Positions 35,040 through 43,419 of a DNA stretch of 64,000 nucleotides are shown here, piece after piece (position 1 is the first letter of the stretch; every line of letters starts with the position of its first letter). The DNA is from Burkholderiales bacterium (GTDB lineage: Bacteria > Pseudomonadota > Gammaproteobacteria > Burkholderiales > Burkholderiaceae_C), in NCBI GenBank assembly GCA_016223165.1, contig JACRPO010000021.1, forward strand, positions 272,659 to 336,658, read 5' to 3'. The notes below the pieces were generated by a model. The model made no database searches, was not told where the DNA came from, and saw only the letters and a list, made by a program, of their open reading frames with translations. A program made the position numbers and the translations under genes.

Positions 35040-36629
35040 TCAGCGCGCGAGCATGAACTCGGCGCCACGCTCGGCGATCATGATCGTCGGCGCGTTGGTG
35101 TTGCCGCCGCAGATCGTCGGCATCACCGAGGCGTCGCACACACGCAGCCGGCCCACGCCATGCACGCGCAGTTGGGGGTCGACCACGGCCATCGGGCCCG
35201 TGCCCATGCGGCAGGTGCCCACCGGGTGGTAGACCGTCTTGGCGTACTGGCGCACGAACTGCTCGAGCTCGGCATCCGGAATGTCCTCGCGCGCACCGGG
35301 GTACATCTCCTCGGCGATCACCGCGCGCATCGAGGGCATGCGCAGGATCCGGCGCGCGAGCTTCAAGCCACGAACGAGAGTGTCCACGTCCTCCTGCGCA
35401 GAGAGGTAGCCGCCGTCGAACTCGGCCGGCTGCATCGCATCCGCGCTCAGCGCACGCAGGCGGCCGCGCGACTTCGGGTGCAGGAAGCAAGGGTCGATCG
35501 AGATGCCGTGCACCTCGGGCATCGGCCGGTCGACGTCGCCGACGAGCGCCGGCAGCACATGGAACTGGATGTCGGGCCGGCCGGTGCCGAGCGTGTCGAC
35601 GAAGCCGCCGCTTTCCACGACGTTGGAGGTGAGCAGCCCGGTCTTGAACAACTCCCACTGCAGGCCGTGCCTCAGCGCGCTCAGTCCCTTGTCCTGACCG
35701 AGCAGGCTGATCGGCTCGCGGCAGCGACCGTGGGCGATGATCTCCAGGTGGTCCTGGTAGTTCTCGCCGACGCCGGGCAGGTCGCGCTGCACGGGCACGC
35801 CGATCTGCTTCAGCAGCGCGGCCGGGCCTACGCCCGAGACCTGCAGCAGCTTCGGCGTCGACAGCGCACCGGCCGTGAGCACCACCTCGCGGCGGGCCTG
35901 CGCGCGCTGCGTCGATCCGTCCGGACGGCGGTACTCGACACCGGTCGCGATACCGCCTTCGATGGTCACCCGCAGCACGTGCGCGCCGTTGATCAGCGTG
36001 AGCTTGGCGTCGTTCTTCACCGCGGCGAGGTAGGTGGCGGCGGTGCTGCCGCGTGTGCCGTCGACCGTGGTGGTCTGGTAGAAGCCGACGCCCTCCTGGC
36101 GTGCGCCGTTGAAGTCGTCGTTGTAGGCCAGGCCGGCCTCCTGCGCAGCCTTCAGGAAGGCGAGGCTGAGCGGATGGCGGAAGCGCGTGTCGCTCACGCG
36201 CAGCGGGCCATCGGTGCCATGCAGCGCTCCGGAGAAGCGCATGTTGCTCTCGGCCCGCTTGAAGACCGGCAGCACGTCCTTCCAGCCCCAGCCCGTGCAG
36301 CCCGCGGTCGCCCAGTCGTCATAGTCGGCCGCCGCGCCGCGGATGTAGACCATCGCGTTGAGCGAGCTGCCGCCGCCGGTCATGCGGCCCTGCGGCACGA
36401 ACATCTTGCGGCCCTTCGCATGCGGCTGCGGCGTGGTCTCGTAGACCCAGGAGCGCTCGGTGCCGATCACGCGCACGAAGGTGGCCGGCATCTTGACGAA
36501 CTTGATGTCGTCGGTCGGCCCGGCCTCGAGCAGCAGGACGCTGTGGCCCGCCTTCACCAGCCGGTGCGCGACGACGCAGCCGGCCGACCCGGCGCCGGCG
36601 ACGATGTAGTCGAAGCTCTGTGTGTCCAA
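35040..36629 (-). CDS. GMC-family FAD-dependent alcohol dehydrogenase (choline-dehydrogenase-like)
   Basis: A 529-residue flavoprotein. The FAD-binding loop is YIVAGAGSAGCVVAHRL with the ribose Glu in LLLEAGP. GMC signature 1 lies in GRMTGGGSSLNAMVYIRG and signature 2 in GALSTPKLLQVSGVGP. The active-site His and the C-terminal VDPQLRVHGVGRLRVCDASVMP and GGNTNAPTIMIAERGAE are present. The TTG at 36629 is chosen because it directly precedes the conserved N-terminus and has GGAGA upstream; an earlier in-frame start would add ~44 low-complexity residues. It oxidises a primary alcohol and passes electrons to an acceptor. It is the first gene of the operon; choline, polyethylene-glycol-type and other alcohols are all possible substrates. 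Confidence 0.88.
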   Translation of the reverse strand: MDTQSFDYIVAGAGSAGCVVAHRLVKAGHSVLLLEAGPTDDIKFVKMPATFVRVIGTERSWVYETTPQPHAKGRKMFVPQGRMTGGGSSLNAMVYIRGAAADYDDWATAGCTGWGWKDVLPVFKRAESNMRFSGALHGTDGPLRVSDTRFRHPLSLAFLKAAQEAGLAYNDDFNGARQEGVGFYQTTTVDGTRGSTAATYLAAVKNDAKLTLINGAHVLRVTIEGGIATGVEYRRPDGSTQRAQARREVVLTAGALSTPKLLQVSGVGPAALLKQIGVPVQRDLPGVGENYQDHLEIIAHGRCREPISLLGQDKGLSALRHGLQWELFKTGLLTSNVVESGGFVDTLGTGRPDIQFHVLPALVGDVDRPMPEVHGISIDPCFLHPKSRGRLRALSADAMQPAEFDGGYLSAQEDVDTLVRGLKLARRILRMPSMRAVIAEEMYPGAREDIPDAELEQFVRQYAKTVYHPVGTCRMGTGPMAVVDPQLRVHGVGRLRVCDASVMPTICGGNTNAPTIMIAERGAEFMLAR

Positions 36630-36851
36630 GCCTTGTCTCCGCTTGCGCTGACTTCCGCTGTCTCTTCGAACGACCACCCGCATGGGCGGGCGGCAGGTCC
36701 GATGCTCGCGGCGATCGGCGCGCGCACGCCTGCGGCGGGCCCGCCATGCGCTGTCGGTCAACGTTCAGTGCGCGTTCGGCGCATCGACGGGTCGAGCCAA
36801 CCGCGTGTCGTCCACTCCATCAGCAGTGACGCAGCTGCAGACGGCCGGCGT

Positions 36852-37673
36852 TCACGGCCGGGTAGCGAAAACCTCACGCGCCACACCTGCGGCGCCGATG
36901 GCGTTGGGCCAGCCGCTGTAGAAGGCGAGATGGGTCAGCGCCTCGGAGATCTCATCTTTCGACAGCCCGTTGTCCAGCGCCCGCGCGAGGTGCGAGCGCA
37001 ACTGATCGGGCCGGTTCAGCGCGATCAACGCGCTCACAGTCGCGAGGCTGCGGTCGCGCGGCGACAGCCCGGGACGCGCCCACACGTCGCCGAACAGCAC
37101 TTCGTCCGTGAGTTGCGCGAGCTTGGGCGCCACGTCGCCCAGCAGCGCCTGCGCCCGCGTTGGCTGTGCCTCGGCGTGTGGGCCTGTCGGCTTCGCGCCA
37201 GCGGGCATTGCGTCGCCGACCTGCGCATCGGCCACGAGTTCCTGCCAGTCGGTGCTCTTGCCGTCCAGCGCCTCGGTGATCGCGATGTGGGTCATCGCAC
37301 TGCCCCGCGCGGCGCCATGCCAATGCTTGACGCCCGGCGGGATGTGCACCACGTCGCCGGAGCGGATCTCTTCGATGGGGCCGCCCCAGCGTTGCACGCG
37401 GCCGACGCCGGCCGTCACGATCAGCGTCTGCCCCAGCGGATGGCTGTGCCACGCGGTGCGGGCGCCGGGTGCGAAACCGACCGACCCGGCCGAGGCGCGT
37501 TGCGCACCGGACGGCGTATGCAGCATCTCGACCTTCACCGCGCCGGTGAAGTGCTGCGCCGGTGCGTTGGTCACGGTGCGCGTGCCGGCGCGCGAAACCT
37601 GCACGGCATCGTCGGCCGCGAGCGCGGGCGACAGCAACGTCAGCACGACGGTGGCGGCAAGCAGTTCTTTCAT
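36852..37673 (-). CDS. Secreted cupin plus carboxymuconolactone-decarboxylase-like protein
   Basis: A 273-residue protein with a signal peptide (MKELLAATVVLTLLSPALA). The N-terminal cupin domain (about 40-140) has metal-ligand-type histidines in TAWHSHPLGQTLIV and HIPPGVKHWHG. The C-terminal domain (about 170-270) is of the carboxymuconolactone decarboxylase/AhpD fold (LSPRDRSLATVSALIALNRPDQLRSHL, EISEALTHLAFYSGWPNA). There is no cysteine at all, so an AhpD-like peroxidase role is excluded. Such fusions occur with exported aldo-keto reductases and hydrolases as here, but their substrate is not established. It is last in a three-gene minus-strand cluster. Confidence 0.8.
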   Translation of the reverse strand: MKELLAATVVLTLLSPALAADDAVQVSRAGTRTVTNAPAQHFTGAVKVEMLHTPSGAQRASAGSVGFAPGARTAWHSHPLGQTLIVTAGVGRVQRWGGPIEEIRSGDVVHIPPGVKHWHGAARGSAMTHIAITEALDGKSTDWQELVADAQVGDAMPAGAKPTGPHAEAQPTRAQALLGDVAPKLAQLTDEVLFGDVWARPGLSPRDRSLATVSALIALNRPDQLRSHLARALDNGLSKDEISEALTHLAFYSGWPNAIGAAGVAREVFATRP

Positions 37674-37709
37674 CGGGACTCTCCTGTGTGATCCTGTCGC
37701 GAGAGGCTG

Positions 37710-38750
37710 TCACCGCGGGGCCCGCGACGCGCCTCTGCACGCCGCGCGCTCCCAGAAGCGCACCGCATCGTCGATCCAGCCTTGCGCCGCCGTGCCGGTG
37801 CCCGGGCCGAAACCGTGGCCAAGACCCGGGACCTTGCGGTACGCCACCATCACGCCGGCGCGCTCGAGGGCCTGCAGCCTGCGCTCCATCACGGTCGGTG
37901 GCGCGATCCGGTCGTACTCGCCAACGACAACGAAGGTCGGTGGTTCATCCGACGAGGTGTCGGAGTGCCCGGTATAGGCCATCACGACGGCGGCGGGCCT
38001 GGGCAGCGGGTCTGCTCCGAAGCGTGCGACGCCATGCGAACCGATCGACGCGGCCATCCGCGCGCCGGCCGAGCTGCCCCAGAGCGAATACGCGTCGGTG
38101 CTCACCTGCAGCGCCGCGGCATGGCGAAAAAGCGTCGACAACGCGGCTGCCAGGTCTTCGATGGCCGCGCCGCTGCCCTGCCCGACCCGGTAGCGCAGCA
38201 CGAACGCATTGAAACCATGGCGGTTGATGGCCAGTGCATACGGCAGCCCCTCGTGGACCGTGGCGACGTACGAGAACCCGCCTCCCGGTGCGATGACCGC
38301 GAAAGGCGCCCCTGGCCTGCCGCGCAGCAAGAACAAGCCCGTGTCGGCCTTCGTCGGATCGCGCGTCTTCTCTGACGGCGTGTAGATGTCGATGAACACC
38401 CGGCGTCCGTCAGCGGCATCGTCGATCAGCCGGTTTAGCCCCGCAACGACGTCGCGCGCATCCACATGCTTGTGGTAGGGCAGCAGCGACCCGAAGTCCC
38501 CTAGCCGCGTCGTGCGGTCGACCTCGGCATCGCTGTGCGGCAGCAGCAACCGGGCGAAGCCGGCAAGCGCCGGATGGTCCAACAGGTCGCCCAGGCGGTC
38601 GTCGGGACCCAGGTGGGCGGGTGCGGCTCGCTGTCCGGCAGGTGCTGCCGCGGCAACGGGCGACGCAGACGGCCGCTGCGGCTCGGCGTCCGCCATGCCG
38701 GTGCAGCAAGCGAGCGAGAGCGATGCCGCCCAGCCGCGTGCCGGCTTCAT
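37710..38750 (-). CDS. Secreted alpha/beta hydrolase (esterase-lipase-like)
   Basis: A 346-residue protein with a short export signal ending near MADA; a Cys at the end of LSLACC could allow lipid attachment. The hydrolase core has FAVIAPGGGFSYVA (oxyanion region), the nucleophile elbow YSLWGSSAGARMA, an Asp in VVGEYDRIAPP and the His in VPGLGHGFGPG, so the catalytic triad is complete. It resembles acetyl-xylan-esterase/BD-FAE-type carbohydrate esterases, but the substrate is not determinable. Its ATG overlaps the stop codon of the aldo-keto reductase gene (TGATG), so the two are co-translated. Confidence 0.8.
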   Translation of the reverse strand: MKPARGWAASLSLACCTGMADAEPQRPSASPVAAAAPAGQRAAPAHLGPDDRLGDLLDHPALAGFARLLLPHSDAEVDRTTRLGDFGSLLPYHKHVDARDVVAGLNRLIDDAADGRRVFIDIYTPSEKTRDPTKADTGLFLLRGRPGAPFAVIAPGGGFSYVATVHEGLPYALAINRHGFNAFVLRYRVGQGSGAAIEDLAAALSTLFRHAAALQVSTDAYSLWGSSAGARMAASIGSHGVARFGADPLPRPAAVVMAYTGHSDTSSDEPPTFVVVGEYDRIAPPTVMERRLQALERAGVMVAYRKVPGLGHGFGPGTGTAAQGWIDDAVRFWERAACRGASRAPR

Positions 38751-39934
38751 CACCGCTTCGGCGGCGCCTCGACGCCGGTGCCGGCGAGCACCTGCGGCGG
38801 AAGCCGCGCGCCTTGGATCGGGATCGCCGCGATCGCCGCATCGAGTTCGGCCAGTTCCGCGGCGCTGAAGGTCATCGTCGCGGCGCGTACGTTCTCTTCG
38901 AGGTGCGCCACGTTGGTCGTGCCGGGAATCGGAACGATCCACGGCTTGCGCGCCGTCAGCCAGGCCAGCGAGACCTGTGCCGGCGTCGCGTTCTTGCGCC
39001 GTGCCCAGGTGCGCACCAGGTCCACGAGTGGCATGTTCGACGGCAAGGCATCGGGCGCGAAGCGCGGCACGCTGGCGCGGAAGTCCTGCTCGCCAAATCG
39101 GCTGTCGGCGCTGATCGTGCCGGCGATGAACCCCATGCCCAGCGGACTCCACGGCACGAAGCCGATGCCCAGTTCCTCGCAAATCGACAGCACCTGCGCC
39201 TCGGGCCCGCGCCACAGCATCGAGTACTCGTTCTGGATCGCCGCAAGCGGGTGCACGGCATGCGCACGGCGGATCGTCTGCAAGCCCGGCTCGGACAGGC
39301 CCCAGTGCAGCACCTTGCCCTGCGCGACCAAGTCCTTGATTGTTCCGGCCACGTCCTCGATGGGCACCTGCGGATCGACGCGGTGCTGGTAGAGCAGGTC
39401 GATGCGATCGGTGCGCAGGCGGCGCAATTGGCCTTCGACCACGCGCCGGATGTGCTCGGGTCGACTGTTCAGCCCGCCACGGCGTTCACCGGTCTGCTGG
39501 TCGACGTTCATGCCGAACTTGGTCGACACCACGACACGATCGCGCCGCCCTTGCAGCGCCTCCCCGACGATCTGTTCGGACATGAACGGCCCGTAGACCT
39601 CGGCGGTGTCGAACAGCGTCACCCCGAGGTCCACCGCGCGACGGATCAGCGCGATCGCCGCCTGCCGATCGGTGCTGCTGGCGTAGAGGTCGTTCACCGC
39701 CTGCGGGTGGCGGCCCGGATGCCACTGGCAGCCGAGGCCGATGGGAAACACTTCGAGGGGCCCCAAGCGACGACGCGTCGCGGATCGGGCCCCGGCCGCC
39801 GGCCCGTCCGCGGCTGCGCGTGGCGCGCCCGTCGGCGCAGCGCAGGCCGACATCAGCCATGGCGCCGCGCCCAGCGCGACGCCTGCAGCCAGCCACTGGC
39901 GACGAGGGTTCGGGCCAACGGGTGAGTGGTTCAT
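38750..39934 (-). CDS. Exported aldo/keto reductase
   Basis: A 394-residue protein. The N-terminus has a twin-arginine-like RRQWLAAGVALGAAPWLMSAC, with the Cys placed as in a lipoprotein signal, so it may be a Tat-exported lipoprotein carrying its nucleotide cofactor. The AKR barrel keeps the catalytic tetrad: Asp and Tyr in LFDTAEVYGP, Lys in VVVSTKFG and His in LLYQHRVDP. The NADP-binding end reads PIPGTTNVAHLEENV. It reduces carbonyl compounds. It is first in a three-gene cluster with a secreted hydrolase and a cupin-CMD protein, and is divergent from a LysR gene. Confidence 0.88.
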   Translation of the reverse strand: MNHSPVGPNPRRQWLAAGVALGAAPWLMSACAAPTGAPRAAADGPAAGARSATRRRLGPLEVFPIGLGCQWHPGRHPQAVNDLYASSTDRQAAIALIRRAVDLGVTLFDTAEVYGPFMSEQIVGEALQGRRDRVVVSTKFGMNVDQQTGERRGGLNSRPEHIRRVVEGQLRRLRTDRIDLLYQHRVDPQVPIEDVAGTIKDLVAQGKVLHWGLSEPGLQTIRRAHAVHPLAAIQNEYSMLWRGPEAQVLSICEELGIGFVPWSPLGMGFIAGTISADSRFGEQDFRASVPRFAPDALPSNMPLVDLVRTWARRKNATPAQVSLAWLTARKPWIVPIPGTTNVAHLEENVRAATMTFSAAELAELDAAIAAIPIQGARLPPQVLAGTGVEAPPKR

Positions 39935-40052
39935 GTGATGTTCCTTCGAGTGCGTTTCGAGGCAGTCTAGAGATGCGACTGGCAGGCGAATAGCCGGTCA
40001 AAGCTTGATGGATTGGCAAGCAGCGACGGACAATGGCGCGGGACGCATCGGC

Positions 40053-41018
40053 ATGGCCATCAACGAGCTTCGAGCCATCTCCACCTTCGTGACAGCTGCA
40101 GAGCTCGGGAGTCTGCGCAAGACCGCTGCCGCGCTGAACATCAGCCCGCAGGCGGCGAGCCAGGCGCTGGCCCAGCTCGAGCAGCACCTGAACGTGCGGC
40201 TCTTTCATCGCACGACGCGCTCGATGGCGCTGACCGACGAAGGTCGGCGATTCCTCGAGGAAGCGCAGCCGTCGCTCTACGGTCTGCAACGAGCGCTGCG
40301 GACCGTGAAGCAGGCGAAGGACGAGGTCGCCGGGCCGCTGCGCATCGTCGGGCCGCGCTCGACATTCCAGCCGGTGCTCTGGCGGCTCATCGACGAGTTC
40401 TGTCAGCGGTACCCGGGCGTCGTGCCGGACGTGCAGCTGGAAGATCGGGTCGGCAACTGGGTGGAGGATCGGGTCGACGTCGGCTTTCGGCTCGGCTTGT
40501 CGCCGCATGAAGGCCTGATCGCCAGGCGGCTGTTTCCAGTGCAGTTGATCGTCTGCGCAGCCCCCGGCTACCTCAAAGCCCACGGCGCTCCGGACACGAT
40601 CGCGGCGCTGCAGTCACACCGATGCAGCGCGTTCCGGAATCCAGGTACGGGCCAGATTGTTCCCTGGCGCCTGAAGACAGGCGACGACGAGGTGCAGCAA
40701 CCGGTGGTGCCAGCGATTTGCAGCAACGACGAGATTCTGGAGTTGCACGCCGTGGTGGCAGGGCGGGTGATCGGCCAGCTCGCGGGCGTGACGGCTGCTC
40801 CGTACATCCGCTCCGGGCAACTGGTGCCTCTGCTCGTCGATCACATCCCTGACCGCTACAGCTACTTCGTCTACTACGGCAGCCGCAACGCGCAGCCGAT
40901 GCGCGCACGCGCATTCATCGACCTCGTCATCGAGCGGCTCGTCGACAACAGCGAGTACGTTCTGAGCATGAAGGAGCTTCGAGCGGCGGCACGTGGTTCC
41001 CGAGTGGTGTCGTCGTAA
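40053..41018 (+). CDS. LysR-family transcriptional regulator
   Basis: A 321-residue protein with the family helix-turn-helix (ELRAISTFVTAAELGSLRKTAAALNISPQAASQALAQLEQHL, residues 4-47) and an effector domain (about 95-300). The ATG at 40053 matches the LysR N-terminus; an earlier start at 40005 adds no domain. It is divergent from the aldo-keto reductase operon across 118 bp, the usual arrangement for a LysR protein and its target. The effector is unknown. The 122 bp after its stop codon hold no visible feature. Confidence 0.92.
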   Translation: MAINELRAISTFVTAAELGSLRKTAAALNISPQAASQALAQLEQHLNVRLFHRTTRSMALTDEGRRFLEEAQPSLYGLQRALRTVKQAKDEVAGPLRIVGPRSTFQPVLWRLIDEFCQRYPGVVPDVQLEDRVGNWVEDRVDVGFRLGLSPHEGLIARRLFPVQLIVCAAPGYLKAHGAPDTIAALQSHRCSAFRNPGTGQIVPWRLKTGDDEVQQPVVPAICSNDEILELHAVVAGRVIGQLAGVTAAPYIRSGQLVPLLVDHIPDRYSYFVYYGSRNAQPMRARAFIDLVIERLVDNSEYVLSMKELRAAARGSRVVSS

Positions 41019-41140
41019 ATGACTGCTCTGTCGATGGAATGGAAGTTCGCCTTCGGGTCGACAGCCGCCGGCCAGCGTCGGCAACTCGGCGCCCGAGCTG
41101 TCGGAAAGACACGCCTCGCGCCGCCGCCGACGGCTTGCCC

Positions 41141-42304
41141 TCAGCGCCGACCCAACCGCTGCTTCACCGCCGCTACCAGCGGCGCAATCGCCGAGGGCGG
41201 GAACGGCGACACGCTGCTCACGTTCACTTCGCACAGCACATACCGCTCGGGACCCTCCGCGCCGCGCTCGCCGAACATGAAGTCGCAGTCCCACAGCATC
41301 GGCAGGCGCTCGTGCTCGACGCCGACGCGTTGGCGCAGCAGCTCGATCCAGCCGGACTCGGACTCCAGCCGCTCGCGAAGCTCTTGAAAGCGCGGCTCGT
41401 CGGGCCCGTGGTACAGGCGTGGCCCGGGCTGCGGTGCCGGCTCGCCGGCGCGGGCGGGGAAGAGCGCGTTGACCGCCTGATGCCCGAAGCCGGCGACGCG
41501 GCCTTGTACGAGATACGCGCGCACCATGCCCTCGGCCAGCCGTGGCTGCCAAGCCTGGTCGATCATGTGGCCGCCCTGTTCGGGCTCGAAGTAGCCGGCC
41601 AGGCGCTGCAGCAGCGTGGGCATGTCGACGCGCTCTTCCTCGCTGCCGCGTTGGGCGTGGCGCAGCAGCAGAGCACGCGCGGGCCCACGCGCCGGGGGCG
41701 TTGCGCCGAGGGGCGCGGCATTGCCTTGGGTATCCACGGCTGCGTCGGCCCGCTGCACGACCTGCACGCGCCACACGCCGATGCCGCTGTGGCCGCGGTA
41801 CTGCTTGAGGACCCGCGGCCCGCGCTGCAACCGCGCGGGCAAGTCGGCGGCGAGTTGCTCGAGGCTATCGAGGCGGTGCACGTCGCTGCCGAAGGGCAGG
41901 TCGCGGGTATCGAGCAGCACGTCCTTGGTGCCGAGCTTGACGATGGTGTCGGGGTGCGTGCTGACGAAGACGCCGGTCGCGGCCGCGTCGCGCAGCAGGG
42001 CATCGAGCCGGTCGCGCCGGCGCCCGCCTTCGATAGGGTTGCACCAGATGAGCACGCCGTGCACCTGCCGCAGCTGCGCCGCCACCTCGTCGGCGAAGTC
42101 ATCGTGGTACACGGCGGGCTCTGCGTGCACGCCGGCCTCGGCCAGCGCGGCGAAGAGGGCCGCGAAACGGCTCTCGGCGGGGTCTGCACGGTCGCGCGCC
42201 GCGCGGTCGCCGGGGTAGAGCAGCGCGAGGCGGATGGGGCCGGCGGGCGGTGCTGCAGCTCTCGTTGGGGAAGAGATCGGCGCGCTGGGCGGTGCCGAGC
42301 TCAT
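41141..42304 (-). CDS. ATP-grasp-like protein of the chr operon (Cj0069-like)
   Basis: A 387-residue cytoplasmic protein, paralogue of the product at 24439-25512. It shares LALLYPGDRAARDRADPAES, CNPIEGGRRRDRLDALL, VLKQYRGHSGIGVWRV, YFEPEQGGHMIDQAWQPRL and CEVNVSSVSPFPPSA, the last like the metal-binding E-x-N end of ATP-grasp enzymes. It differs by a longer Pro/Ala N-terminus and an inserted low-complexity loop (about 225-245). The reaction is unknown. It is the last gene of the chrB-chrA-SOD/rhodanese operon, its ATG overlapping the previous stop codon (ATGA). Repeated association with SOD-rhodanese suggests a real part in chromate or redox defence, perhaps making a small thiol or peptide (speculative). 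Confidence 0.68.
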   Translation of the reverse strand: MSSAPPSAPISSPTRAAAPPAGPIRLALLYPGDRAARDRADPAESRFAALFAALAEAGVHAEPAVYHDDFADEVAAQLRQVHGVLIWCNPIEGGRRRDRLDALLRDAAATGVFVSTHPDTIVKLGTKDVLLDTRDLPFGSDVHRLDSLEQLAADLPARLQRGPRVLKQYRGHSGIGVWRVQVVQRADAAVDTQGNAAPLGATPPARGPARALLLRHAQRGSEEERVDMPTLLQRLAGYFEPEQGGHMIDQAWQPRLAEGMVRAYLVQGRVAGFGHQAVNALFPARAGEPAPQPGPRLYHGPDEPRFQELRERLESESGWIELLRQRVGVEHERLPMLWDCDFMFGERGAEGPERYVLCEVNVSSVSPFPPSAIAPLVAAVKQRLGRR

Positions 42305-43314
42305 GGCTGGGCACTCCCGCCTGCGCCCTTGCCGGCCAGGGGCCGGCCCGCGCGCACCCAGCCATCGATGCCGCCGACCAGGAAGCGGGCATCGATGCCC
42401 GCCGCGCGCAACTGCAAGGCGGCGGCGCGGCCCACCTCGTGGCCGTAGACGCAGTAGGCGATGACGGGTTCGTCCGGCGCGGCGGTGATGGCGGACTCGG
42501 CGGACTCGGCGGATGCGGCCGAAGCCGCGGATGCGGCGGATGCGGCGGATGCGGCCGATGTCGCGGACACCGCGCCGCGCTGCAACTGCGCCGGATCGAC
42601 CCAACGCGCACCGGGCAGCATCGTCGGCGCTTCAGCGAACACACCGGCGCGGCGCACGTCCAGGATCAGCCTGGCCGCGGCCACGTCGTCGTGGGTGGCG
42701 CCGAAGGGCTCGCTCGCCGCATGCACGGCGGCCTGGTAGCGCTGGTACACGCCCGCCCAGCGGATGTTGGCCATGAAGGCGTCGACATAGGCCGCGGCGG
42801 CCGCGCCGTGGTCCAGGTGGTAGGCGTGCTCGTACATGTCCAGCGCCAGCAGCGGCACGGCACCGGCGAGCGCGTGCGTGTGGTCGGCTGACCATTGATT
42901 GACGAGCGTGCCCTCGCGCGGCTGAAAGCTCAGCAGCACCCAGCCCGAACCGCCACCGAGCGCGCGGCCCATGGCAATGAACTCTTCGCGCCACGACGCG
43001 ACGCTGCCGAAGTTGGCCGTGAGTGCCATCTCCCAGGCCGGCTCCATGCTCGTGCCATCACCGCCGAGACTGGCGAAATACAGCTCGTGCAGCAGCATCG
43101 AATTGGTGGCGATGAGCTCCTCGCGCTTCAGGCCGTTCAGCTCGAAGCCGGGGCGCACGGCGGCGCCGGGCGGCTGGCGCAGTTCGGTGCGGATCGCGTT
43201 CAGCCGCTTCACGGCACCGCCGTAGTTGTTCTTGTGGTGGCTCTCGATGAGGCGGGCCGAGAGACCCTTCAGGCTGTCGCTCGGGTAGGGCAGGGGCTGC
43301 AGGCGGGCGTCCAT
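42301..43314 (-). CDS. Superoxide dismutase-rhodanese fusion (ChrC/ChrE-like), chr operon
   Basis: A 337-residue fusion. The Fe/Mn-SOD domain has the four metal ligands His26, His76, Asp159 and His163 (ESHHKNNYGG, LLHELYFASLGG, LDMYEHAYHL). The rhodanese domain (about 215-330) has ARLILDVRRAGVF and the catalytic loop VIAYCVYGHEVG with Cys288. Between them, inside the rhodanese part, lies a Ser-Ala-Ala repeat (about 250-275) encoded by 9-bp DNA repeats and absent from the other copies. In Cupriavidus metallidurans SOD (ChrC) and rhodanese-like (ChrE) proteins are separate chr gene products. Superoxide and reactive sulfur handling during Cr(VI) reduction is the inferred role. It lies between chrA and the ATP-grasp-like gene. 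Confidence 0.82.
   Translation of the reverse strand: MDARLQPLPYPSDSLKGLSARLIESHHKNNYGGAVKRLNAIRTELRQPPGAAVRPGFELNGLKREELIATNSMLLHELYFASLGGDGTSMEPAWEMALTANFGSVASWREEFIAMGRALGGGSGWVLLSFQPREGTLVNQWSADHTHALAGAVPLLALDMYEHAYHLDHGAAAAAYVDAFMANIRWAGVYQRYQAAVHAASEPFGATHDDVAAARLILDVRRAGVFAEAPTMLPGARWVDPAQLQRGAVSATSAASAASAASAASAASAESAESAITAAPDEPVIAYCVYGHEVGRAAALQLRAAGIDARFLVGGIDGWVRAGRPLAGKGAGGSAQP
42490..42564. repeat. 9-bp tandem repeats inside the SOD-rhodanese gene
   Basis: Units like GCGGACTCG and GCGGATGCG are repeated about eight times, encoding a Ser-Ala-Ala linker on the minus strand. The period is a multiple of three, so gain or loss would keep the frame. Confidence 0.75.
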
Positions 43315-43419
43315 GGGGGCGGTCCTTTCGTGGTCCGTGGTCCGGGGTCTGGCGTTCGGCTCTCGGGCAGTCGGGCGTACCGGGGTTCGGTGTTCGCTCG
43401 TGGAGTGGCTCCCGGCCGA

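Noticed and set aside
33282..37691. A ~1470-codon open frame on the plus strand
   Set aside because: It is antisense to five well-supported genes (binding protein, ALDH, GMC dehydrogenase and neighbours), and its composition is that of a shadow frame.
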